This document shows, one piece after another, positions 45,204 to 52,916 of a stretch of DNA of 64,000 bases (position 1 is its first letter; each line of letters opens with the position of its first letter). Source of the DNA: TMED14 sp002378565 (GTDB taxonomy: Bacteria > Bacteroidota > Bacteroidia > Flavobacteriales > Schleiferiaceae); NCBI GenBank assembly GCA_943846715.1, contig OX044356.1, forward strand, positions 1 to 64,000. Reading direction: 5' to 3'. A program made the position numbers and the translations under genes. The notes under the pieces were generated by a model. It worked only from the letters and a program-made list of their open reading frames with translations, ran no database searches and was not told the origin of the DNA.

Positions 45204-46059
45204 TCATCCATAAAATGAATCAAATACAGCTAATTGAATCCAAACTAGAACCCCTGAGAAATCAATTAAAATCACACCACCTTTATTGCACGCTGTCTAG
45301 TATAGATGATGTAGCAATTTTCATGGAGAAGCATGTATTTGCAGTATGGGATTTCATGTCTTTATTAAAATCACTTCAAAACCATTTAACAAACGTACAC
45401 ACGCCCTGGACCCCAAAAGGAAAAGGACCCACAGCACGATTTATAAATGAAATCGTAATGGCTGAAGAGAGTGATGTGAATGAATTAGGCGAGGCCATGA
45501 GCCACTATGAGATGTATATTGATGCAATGACTCAAGTAGGAGCAGATACAAGTAACATTGACTTATTTATAAAAGCAATTGAAGAAGGAAACAATATTGA
45601 ATACGCTGCTAAACAAATTGATTTAGAGCCGCCTATTTTAGAATTTATACAATTTACCATGGAAGTGGTGAACTCTAACAAACCACACTGTATTGCTTCG
45701 GCATTTACGTTTGGAAGAGAAGATGTGATTCCGGATATGTTTTTAGAAATTGTGAGCCAATCGCAAACTCAAGATAACGGTAAAACGTATGGTAAATTAC
45801 TATACTATTTGAACCGTCATATCGAATTAGACGGTGATGAACACGGTCCTATTTCACTCAAAATGGTGGCTGAATTGTGTGGCGAGGATGCCAAAAAATG
45901 GGAAGAAGTTTTGGAGACTGCAAAACAGGCATTGAAATTCCGTCTTAAATTGTGGGACCATATTACAGAAGCTATATTAAAACTTAATACATTAGAGCTT
46001 CAAAACACTTAAATTTTGAAAACACTTTTTAAGTTTATTTTAAATTTAGTCCCACGGCC
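44866..46059. other. AT-rich foreign insert replacing part of copy 1
   Basis: This 1,194-base block occupies the place of the 790 bases at 48,987-49,776 in copy 2. It is strongly AT-rich and carries a truncated methionine aminopeptidase and a complete DUF3050 gene, both flavobacterium-like. The left edge falls after ATGGCG (44860-44865) and the right edge before the shared GCTGCTGCC (46060-46068). No terminal inverted repeats, target duplication or transposase are present. Confidence 0.85.
45215..46012 (+). CDS. DUF3050 family protein
   Basis: An intact 265-residue gene in the AT-rich insert, 11 bases after the map fragment and in the same direction. The protein is helical (MNQIQLIESKLEPLRNQLKS, FAVWDFMSLLKSLQNHL, SHYEMYIDAMTQVGAD, YLNRHIELDGDEHGP). 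DUF3050 members resemble the haem-oxygenase/TenA helical fold; His in YLNRHIELDGDEHGP and the preceding EMY segment are conserved. Function unknown. It is probably native to the donor genome rather than to this one. Confidence 0.8.
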   Translation: MNQIQLIESKLEPLRNQLKSHHLYCTLSSIDDVAIFMEKHVFAVWDFMSLLKSLQNHLTNVHTPWTPKGKGPTARFINEIVMAEESDVNELGEAMSHYEMYIDAMTQVGADTSNIDLFIKAIEEGNNIEYAAKQIDLEPPILEFIQFTMEVVNSNKPHCIASAFTFGREDVIPDMFLEIVSQSQTQDNGKTYGKLLYYLNRHIELDGDEHGPISLKMVAELCGEDAKKWEEVLETAKQALKFRLKLWDHITEAILKLNTLELQNT

Positions 46060-46854
46060 GCTGCTGCCATCAAAGTTTTCACTGAAGGGCGCTGACACAG
46101 GTAAGCATGACGTGCGAAAAGGTACAGGCCCGACCCATGAACTGCTACCTGATGTGCAGCTGTCCTTGACGTAGGCGACGTAGTTGGTGTTTGGACTAAG
46201 GCCTGTCAATGTGTGACTGCCACCGCTGGCATTAACCTGGGTGCCTGCCATGGCGGAAATGCCCGGGCTGCCGTAACTGATGCGCTCCAAGCTGCCATTG
46301 CCAACAATCCAGCTCAAGCTGGCGGTGCTTGCCGTGACATTGGTTGCCAGCAAATTGCTGGGTTTAGCACAGCCACTACCTTGTCGGACATGGATGTCAT
46401 CGATGGAGATTTCTGCCAATTGGGTCCATTGGCTGTTGCGGTAGGCTACAAAACGGATGAATACCGTATCCCCTTGAAATGCGCCAAGTTGCAGCACCTC
46501 TTCCTTCCAGGCACTTGCCGCGCTGCTTTGCTGTTGACCGGTCAACGTATTCAAAGTAGTCCATGCGCTGGATCCATTTTTATCCCTGGCTTGAACCACC
46601 AGTTTATCAATGCCATTGCCATACATGTGGTACCAAAACGCTAATTCGGGGCTGCTGAATGTATCCAGGCTGATTTGTGGTGTTCGCAAGATGCCGGATG
46701 TGCTGGGTGTCGTTGAACTGACCCAGTCCATGCTTGCGTACTTCAACCGCCCTGTGTTATCTTGGCTGGGCCCCGTAAAATTGGAGGAAAACAAAGAGGG
46801 GGCAACGTCCCAGAGATAGCCTGTAGAGGGGGTTCGTGGCCAGCAGTTAGGCAT
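46060..46854 (-). pseudogene. Internal fragment of T9SS adhesin-like gene (copy 1)
   Basis: About 265 residues matching the segment encoded at 49,777-50,571 with two amino-acid changes (Asn/His and Thr/Ser). It includes part of the first jelly-roll module and an Fn3-like domain, but lacks the signal peptide and everything after the insert. It starts at the duplication junction and cannot be expressed as a normal secreted protein. Confidence 0.88.
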
Positions 46855-46864
46855 GCTTCCCGTT
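46060..46864. repeat. Tandem duplication, right arm copy 1
   Basis: These 805 bases recur at 49777-50581 with a constant offset of 3,717 and two mismatches found by eye, near 46,706 and 46,757. The right end is the 10-base microhomology GCTTCCCGTT, at 46855-46864 here and at 50572-50581 in copy 2. Confidence 0.95.
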
Positions 46865-48986
46865 TTCTTCTAGCACTGCAGCAGATTGCGCAGCCATTGC
46901 TGGCCATGGCATGCCAATCATCGTGAAGAGTTACCAGCACATTTGGCTGTGGGAACGCAGCGATGACATGTCCGTGGTTGAAGCTATGATCAAGACCCCA
47001 GTTCGCTTGCCCTACACGCAAGAAAGCCAGGGTGAAGCCTTGTGGTGGACCTTGGATGGTGGTTATGCCACGTTGTCAGAATCACCGATGGGCATGCCTG
47101 CTCAGGTGTGGGTGTATGACCGCAAATGAATCGGAATCCTTGACCACCACGAGAGGGTGATTGACCCTTATTGCCAATTAAAGTTGCTGGCTTTAGTGCC
47201 TAATTTGAAACGATGGCAAGCTGTACCCTTTGACCCCCACAGGTCAGGACATACATGCCTGCTGGCAAGTCACTGGGCAAGGTGATGGTCAGTACCTCAT
47301 TGGCCCATTGACCGCTAAGGTCATGGAGGATTTTACCGCTGAAGTTGCTGAGCTGGATGGGCCCAGTATCAGAGGCAAACCCTGCCCAATGCACCACGGA
47401 ACCGGCAAGGCTCGGGTTGGGGTAAAGGGCATTTTCCTGAGGTCTGTTCTCGTCCAACCCAATCATCTCTCCTAACTGTTTACTTAAGCTGGCACTGCCA
47501 CCACAGACATTGTCAATGGTCAGGGTGATGACATAGCTGAGTGAAGGCACGGCATAATGATGCTGCTTGACAGGACCACCGCTGGAGGTGGTGCCATCTC
47601 CCCAGGACCAGTTGTAATTGTTGACGCCCACACTCAAGCTTGCATCAGACTCCACCCACATGCCGCTGCTTCCAGAGGAAAGGATGGCGGTGGTGAAGGC
47701 CGGGGTGGGGACTTCACAAATGGTGACCGATTGGCTGCTGACAGAGCTCAATCCACAGGCGTTGTATACCGTTAAGATGACGGTGTATACGCCATTGTTT
47801 GTGTAGCTATGACTGACTGGGTTGGTGGCTGCACTGTTGCCATCGCCAAAATCCCACAACAGGGAACTGGCTCCCGTTGATGTGGAGGTGAACAAGGCAG
47901 AATTCCCAGAGATTGAGGCCGTGAAACCTGCCAGCAACTGCCCACAAACTTGGGTGTTTTGGGTGATGCTGTCAGTGCCGCCACAACTGTTGTTTTGGAT
48001 CAATGTGACAGCGTAGTTTCCAGCTGTTGCGTAGTTGTGGTTAACCGGGTGACCAGCGCCCTGGTTGCCATCCCCAAAATCCCATTGGTAGCTGTCACCT
48101 AAAACAGGGTTGCTGGCGTTGAAAGTGCGGTTAAGTTGGGTGCCACTGTGGGTAAATGCTGCTGATATGTTGGGGCAAGGCAGGGTACTGAAGGTGATGG
48201 GACCAACCCATGCGCTGTAAAAGGTCGGGCCACAGGAATCCCTCACATAGGCATCATAGCTTGTGCTTGAACTGAGTCCCGTCAGGATGTAGGGGCTGCT
48301 TGACACGCTCCCCATGCTGGTACTTGGCGTGAATCCGCTGACTCCCCATGCCACCTGACTCTGGCCACTGCCACTGCTGAAGCCTAGATTGCCACTGGTG
48401 GGACTGATGTTGGTCAAGGTCAAACTCGTTGGCGGAGTGCAAATGGGTTTTGGCGCCTCCACCACAGAGATGTCGTCCAAGCCCATCATGGCCCACCATC
48501 CACTGCTTCTACTGCCAGTGAACCGCAGACGGAAGGTGTCATTGCGGTAGGCGTATAGGTTGATGATGGTCTCCGTCCATGCAGAGGTTTTTGCTGTCTG
48601 CGCGCCAGGGGTGATGGTGCCAATGTTGCTCCAGCCCGAGCCATCATTGATCGCCACCTGAAGTGAAGTGATGTTGCTGCCAAACAGGTGACTGTAAAAA
48701 TGCACCTCTGGGGTATCCAGGGGCGTTACATCAATCCATGGCGTGGTAATTTTGCTGCTGAGATTGCTGCTGGAGCCGCCGACTATGTTGGTGTAGAGGT
48801 ATTTGCCGCTGCCTTGCACGTCTCCGCTTGGACCGGTGTTGACCCAGGGTGTGGCGCCGGCTTTTGGTGTCCAATAGTAAAGGGTGGTGTCAGAACGATT
48901 CCAGCAATCAGCAATTTGCGAATTGACCTGTGGCCACCAGCTCAACTCAACCCAATCTGAGCCATTGAAATTCTCTGACCATGGCG
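46855..48986. repeat. Tandem duplication, left arm copy 2
   Basis: Second copy of 42734-44865. It begins at the junction microhomology and continues without break into the rest of the intact T9SS gene, so this copy preserves the native order. Confidence 0.95.
46857..47129 (+). pseudogene. 3' fragment of the beta-propeller lipoprotein gene
   Basis: Encodes the last 91 residues of the lipoprotein at 42,064-43,008 (for example PIIVKSYQHIWLWERSDDM), with no signal peptide or native start. It exists only because the duplication junction lies inside that gene. Confidence 0.92.
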
Positions 48987-50988
48987 CTGTCACTGGCGCG
49001 CATTGGGTGGTGGCTTGAATGGGTCCTAACCAGTCACTGACACCCGCCAATCCACAACTATCCCTCACATAGAATGCGTAGGTGGTGCCTGGATTCAACC
49101 CATTGACTGTGAAGGGTTTGTTGGAGGCTGTCACCGTGTTGCTGGCACTTGGCGTGAAACCCGGCGCGCCATAAGCCACCTGCCAGGGGCTGCCGCCACC
49201 GGTCCAGTCCAAGCTGACACTGTTGGTGCTTGTGGCATTGATGCTAAGGTTCGCGGGCTTGCTGCACGCGGCTTTTTCATGCACAGACACATCGTCAATG
49301 GCCATCTGCGATTGATTGCTAAAGCCGGCGGTCTTCACAGCCCGCCATCGCAGCTGGATGCTGTCATCTGCATAGGCACTGATATCGATGATGGCCTCTT
49401 TCCAGGCGGCTGTTTTGCTGGCTTGTTGCTGCCCTGATTTATGCCAAATTTGATTCCATCCACTGCCATTGTTGATGTCCAGAACCATGCTGTCAATCTG
49501 CGCACCATACATGTGGTACCAAAAGGTCACCGTTGGCGTATCCAGAGGGCTCAAGTCAATGAGGGGACTGAGAACATGCGGCGGGGCACTTGTCGAGAAA
49601 CCAGCACTCAGGCTCATCAGGTATTTGCCGCCAGATCCCGGGCTGTGGTCATTGGTGGGTCCGGTATTGAAGGTGGGAAATACGGGTGGCCCCGGTGTCC
49701 AGAAAAAATTGACGGTATCAGGCCGTTGCCAACATGAGGGAATGCCACCAAGCTGCCCCCATCCCCCAACAGTCCAGCTGCTGCCATCAAAGTTTTCACT
49801 GAAGGGCGCTGACACAGGTAAGCATGACGTGCGAAAAGGTACAGGCCCGACCCATGAACTGCTACCTGATGTGCAGCTGTCCTTGACGTAGGCGACGTAG
49901 TTGGTGTTTGGACTAAGGCCTGTCAATGTGTGACTGCCACCGCTGGCATTAACCTGGGTGCCTGCCATGGCGGAAATGCCCGGGCTGCCGTAACTGATGC
50001 GCTCCAAGCTGCCATTGCCAACAATCCAGCTCAAGCTGGCGGTGCTTGCCGTGACATTGGTTGCCAGCAAATTGCTGGGTTTAGCACAGCCACTACCTTG
50101 TCGGACATGGATGTCATCGATGGAGATTTCTGCCAATTGGGTCCATTGGCTGTTGCGGTAGGCTACAAAACGGATGAATACCGTATCCCCTTGAAATGCG
50201 CCAAGTTGCAGCACCTCTTCCTTCCAGGCACTTGCCGCGCTGCTTTGCTGTTGACCGGTCAACGTATTCAAAGTAGTCCATGCGCTGGATCCATTTTTAT
50301 CCCTGGCTTGAACCACCAGTTTATCAATGCCATTGCCATACATGTGGTACCAAAACGCTAATTCGGGGCTGCTGAATGTATCCAGGCTGATTTGTGGTGT
50401 TCGCAAGATGCCGGATGTGCTGGGTGACGTTGAACTGACCCAGTCCATGCTTGCGTACTTCAACCGCCCTGTGTGATCTTGGCTGGGCCCCGTAAAATTG
50501 GAGGAAAACAAAGAGGGGGCAACGTCCCAGAGATAGCCTGTAGAGGGGGTTCGTGGCCAGCAGTTAGGCATGCTTCCCGTTGTGTTCCATGAGCTTTGCT
50601 GGGTGAAAGCCTCTTGGTCAAAGCTTTCAAACCAGGGCATGACAGCCACGCCACAAAGGGTACTTTGAGCAAAATAGGTCGACCATGCGCTAACAGATCC
50701 ATTGCTGCAGCTATCCCGGACGTAGAAGTCGTAGCCCGTGGATGCCCCCAGCCCGTTGGCCTGGTAGACTTTCGCTGTAATCCAAGCTGACTGGGTGCCA
50801 CTGCCAGGGTTGAAGCTCAAGGTGCCATAACTAACTTGGTGGTAGGTCGCTGAAGAGGTGAAGCCGACCTTGATGTGGTTGCTGCTGCGATTGAGCAGAT
50901 TCAAGTTGCCGGGCACCGTGCATTGCCCTTGCATTGAAATGGCGTAAAGCCAGACAAAAAGCAAGGGGATGAAGCGTTTGATAAACAT
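47200..50988 (-). CDS. Large T9SS-secreted multidomain adhesin-like protein
   Basis: A 1,262-residue surface or extracellular protein. It begins with a signal peptide (MFIKRFIPLLFVWLYAISMQGQ). Alternating Fn3-like domains (LTGLSPNTNYVAYVKDSC, VNGLNPGTTYAFYVRDSCG) and MAM/jelly-roll-like modules follow (ELAFWYHMYGNGIDKLVVQA, VTFWYHMYGAQIDSMVLDI, EVHFYSHLFGSNITSLQVAI). Three PKD domains come next (YQWDFGDGNQG, LLWDFGDGNSA, YNWSWGDGTTS). It ends with a type A T9SS sorting domain (LYPNPSLAGSVVHW to the end). No catalytic domain is visible, so adhesion or glycan binding is likely. A weak TACCTTGT box lies 9 bases upstream. Confidence 0.9.
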   Translation of the reverse strand: MFIKRFIPLLFVWLYAISMQGQCTVPGNLNLLNRSSNHIKVGFTSSATYHQVSYGTLSFNPGSGTQSAWITAKVYQANGLGASTGYDFYVRDSCSNGSVSAWSTYFAQSTLCGVAVMPWFESFDQEAFTQQSSWNTTGSMPNCWPRTPSTGYLWDVAPSLFSSNFTGPSQDHTGRLKYASMDWVSSTSPSTSGILRTPQISLDTFSSPELAFWYHMYGNGIDKLVVQARDKNGSSAWTTLNTLTGQQQSSAASAWKEEVLQLGAFQGDTVFIRFVAYRNSQWTQLAEISIDDIHVRQGSGCAKPSNLLATNVTASTASLSWIVGNGSLERISYGSPGISAMAGTQVNASGGSHTLTGLSPNTNYVAYVKDSCTSGSSSWVGPVPFRTSCLPVSAPFSENFDGSSWTVGGWGQLGGIPSCWQRPDTVNFFWTPGPPVFPTFNTGPTNDHSPGSGGKYLMSLSAGFSTSAPPHVLSPLIDLSPLDTPTVTFWYHMYGAQIDSMVLDINNGSGWNQIWHKSGQQQASKTAAWKEAIIDISAYADDSIQLRWRAVKTAGFSNQSQMAIDDVSVHEKAACSKPANLSINATSTNSVSLDWTGGGSPWQVAYGAPGFTPSASNTVTASNKPFTVNGLNPGTTYAFYVRDSCGLAGVSDWLGPIQATTQCAPVTAPWSENFNGSDWVELSWWPQVNSQIADCWNRSDTTLYYWTPKAGATPWVNTGPSGDVQGSGKYLYTNIVGGSSSNLSSKITTPWIDVTPLDTPEVHFYSHLFGSNITSLQVAINDGSGWSNIGTITPGAQTAKTSAWTETIINLYAYRNDTFRLRFTGSRSSGWWAMMGLDDISVVEAPKPICTPPTSLTLTNISPTSGNLGFSSGSGQSQVAWGVSGFTPSTSMGSVSSSPYILTGLSSSTSYDAYVRDSCGPTFYSAWVGPITFSTLPCPNISAAFTHSGTQLNRTFNASNPVLGDSYQWDFGDGNQGAGHPVNHNYATAGNYAVTLIQNNSCGGTDSITQNTQVCGQLLAGFTASISGNSALFTSTSTGASSLLWDFGDGNSAATNPVSHSYTNNGVYTVILTVYNACGLSSVSSQSVTICEVPTPAFTTAILSSGSSGMWVESDASLSVGVNNYNWSWGDGTTSSGGPVKQHHYAVPSLSYVITLTIDNVCGGSASLSKQLGEMIGLDENRPQENALYPNPSLAGSVVHWAGFASDTGPIQLSNFSGKILHDLSGQWANEVLTITLPSDLPAGMYVLTCGGQRVQLAIVSN
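49777..50581. repeat. Tandem duplication, right arm copy 2
   Basis: Native-context counterpart of 46060-46864, inside the intact T9SS gene. Sequence continues past 50581 into the signal-peptide-coding end, which copy 1 lacks. Confidence 0.95.
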
Positions 50989-51106
50989 GATACTGCCACA
51001 AGGTAGAATCTAGATGTCTGAGCCCATTGCCTCAATGCGTGAACGGCACATTGTGTTTGACATCCGACAAGACAAAGACAGAAAGCACTAATCCCTTAAA
51101 ATGCCC

Positions 51107-51166
51107 TATCTTTGCGGCAACTTTTTGAGTATCTAATGCTGAAAGGGGGCCTATGGTCCCCTTTTT
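51107..51166 (+). promoter_or_regulatory. rimP-nusA-infB promoter and leader hairpin
   Basis: The -7 box TATCTTTG (51107-51114) matches TAnnTTTG. Downstream, the leader contains a GC-rich hairpin with arms AAAGGGG (from 51142) and CCCCTTT (to about 51164), followed by a short T-run, ending about 20 bases before the rimP ATG. It has the form of a terminator/attenuator. Since NusA acts on hairpin-dependent pausing and termination, feedback control of the operon is plausible. Confidence 0.55.
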
Positions 51167-51186
51167 CATTAGCCAATAATCAGATA

Positions 51187-51651
51187 ATGGACAACGCCAC
51201 ATTAACCACTTTAGTGCAAGAACAACTGGACCAACTTGACGCCTTTGCTGTCGAGCTGAACCTGGGTTCTGACATGCACATCAAGGTGCATGCAGACCTG
51301 AATGAAGGCCATATTTCTGTGGCGCAACTTCGTCAAATTACCCGTGCCATCAAAGGTGAATTGGGGGATGATTTTGAAGATTACAGCATTGAAGTATCTT
51401 CACCTGGTATGTTCACCCCCTTTTTGGTGGAGGCACAGTACAAGAAAAACATTGGCCGAAGCGTGGTAGCCACCATGCTAAATGGCAACGAACACAAGGG
51501 CAAACTCACCGCGTATGACGGGGAGTCAGTCACCTTGACTTGGCGCGAACGGGTTCCCAAACCTGTTGGCAAAGGAAAAGTAACCACCGACATGTCAGTC
51601 ACCTTGACGTTGACAGACATCAAACAATTGATTTTGGATTTTAAATTTTAA
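51187..51651 (+). CDS. rimP: Ribosome maturation factor RimP
   Basis: Assists late assembly of the 30S subunit. The ATG at 51187 (MDNATLTTLVQEQLDQLDAF) gives 154 residues, the normal size; an upstream in-frame start would place it inside the leader hairpin. The family core DYSIEVSSPGMFTPF and the C-terminal SH3-like part (GRSVVATMLNGNEHKGKLTAYDG in two pieces) are present. First gene of the conserved rimP-nusA-infB operon, 6 bases before nusA. Confidence 0.93.
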   Translation: MDNATLTTLVQEQLDQLDAFAVELNLGSDMHIKVHADLNEGHISVAQLRQITRAIKGELGDDFEDYSIEVSSPGMFTPFLVEAQYKKNIGRSVVATMLNGNEHKGKLTAYDGESVTLTWRERVPKPVGKGKVTTDMSVTLTLTDIKQLILDFKF

Positions 51652-51657
51652 TTTATC

Positions 51658-52902
51658 ATGGAAGCAATCGACATCATTGAATCATTTGGCGAGTTCAGAG
51701 ACGAAAAGAACATCGACAGGGTCACCCTTATGTCCTTCATCGAAGAGGCTTTTCGGGTACAGATTCGCAAGAAATACGAGAGTGATGACAATTTTGACAT
51801 CATTGTCAACCCTGACAAAGGCGACATGGAAATCATGCGTAACCGCACCATTGTAGAAGATGACAAGGTGGAGAACCCGCATTTGGAAATCTCCCTGAGT
51901 GATGCCCTCAAGATTGAGGATGACTTTGAAGTGGGCGAGGAAGTGTCAGAGGAGTACAAGATCTCAGATATGGGCCGTCGATTCATCCTTTCTTTCCGTC
52001 AAACCTTGATTCAAAAGGTGCAAGAGTTTGATTCTGCGGAACTTTACAACCAGTACAAGGACATGGTAGGCGAGATCCTTAACGGCGAGGTGCACCACGT
52101 GCGCAACCTTGAAGTCATTGTCTATGATGACCAGGAGAATGAATTGATCCTGCGCCGCGATGACATGATCTCCGACAAAGACTTTTTCCGCAAGGGTGAT
52201 ACCATCCGCGCCTTGGTCAAGTCCGTAGAGATTCGCGGAAGCAAGCCATTGATTCACTTGAGCCGCACATCCCCAGACTTCTTAGCCAAGCTTTTTGAAG
52301 CAGAGATCCCTGAAGTCTTTGATGGCATCATCACTGTGAAAAAAGTGGTTCGCATCCCAGGCGAGAAGGCAAAGGTTGCTGTTGAAAGCTATGATGATCG
52401 CATCGACCCCGTAGGTGCCTGTGTTGGCATGAAGGGTTCACGCATCCATGGCATCGTCCGGGAATTGCGTGGAGAGAACATCGACGTGATCAACTTCACA
52501 GACAATGAGCAGCTGATGATTCAGCGCTCGCTATCTCCCGCAAAAATCACGGAGATGAAAATCGAAGAGGAAAAGCGCCATGTGGATGTTTACATGCCAG
52601 CAGATCAAGTCTCGTTAGCCATTGGCCGCGGTGGCACCAACATCCGATTGGCTAGCCGTTTGACCGATTATGAAATCGACGTGTACCGCGAGGACATTGT
52701 TCATGAGGAAGACGTTGAATTGTCAGAATTTTCTAATGAAATTGAGCCGTGGGTCATTGAGGCACTACAAAACAAGGGCTACAAGACAGCAAAAGGTATT
52801 TTGAGCGTAGAAGTTGAAGACGTTGCTCGCCGTTCCGATTTGGAAGTGGAGACCATCGAAGAGGTTGTCTCTGTGCTGAACAAAGAATTTGAGAAAGAAT
52901 AA
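51658..52902 (+). CDS. nusA: Transcription termination/antitermination factor NusA
   Basis: RNA-polymerase-binding factor for pausing, termination and antitermination. It has 414 residues: N-terminal RNAP-binding domain (1-125), S1 domain (about 130-200), and tandem KH domains with GACVGMKGSRIHGIVRELRGE in two stretches and LAIGRGGTNIRLASRL. The end is a single short helical repeat rather than the two AR repeats of enterobacteria. Fourteen bases separate it from infB. Confidence 0.97.
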   Translation: MEAIDIIESFGEFRDEKNIDRVTLMSFIEEAFRVQIRKKYESDDNFDIIVNPDKGDMEIMRNRTIVEDDKVENPHLEISLSDALKIEDDFEVGEEVSEEYKISDMGRRFILSFRQTLIQKVQEFDSAELYNQYKDMVGEILNGEVHHVRNLEVIVYDDQENELILRRDDMISDKDFFRKGDTIRALVKSVEIRGSKPLIHLSRTSPDFLAKLFEAEIPEVFDGIITVKKVVRIPGEKAKVAVESYDDRIDPVGACVGMKGSRIHGIVRELRGENIDVINFTDNEQLMIQRSLSPAKITEMKIEEEKRHVDVYMPADQVSLAIGRGGTNIRLASRLTDYEIDVYREDIVHEEDVELSEFSNEIEPWVIEALQNKGYKTAKGILSVEVEDVARRSDLEVETIEEVVSVLNKEFEKE

Positions 52903-52916
52903 AAGGACATAATCCT

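Noticed and set aside
44866..46059. Insertion sequence or transposon
   Set aside because: No transposase, terminal inverted repeats or target-site duplication; the left end cuts through a housekeeping gene.
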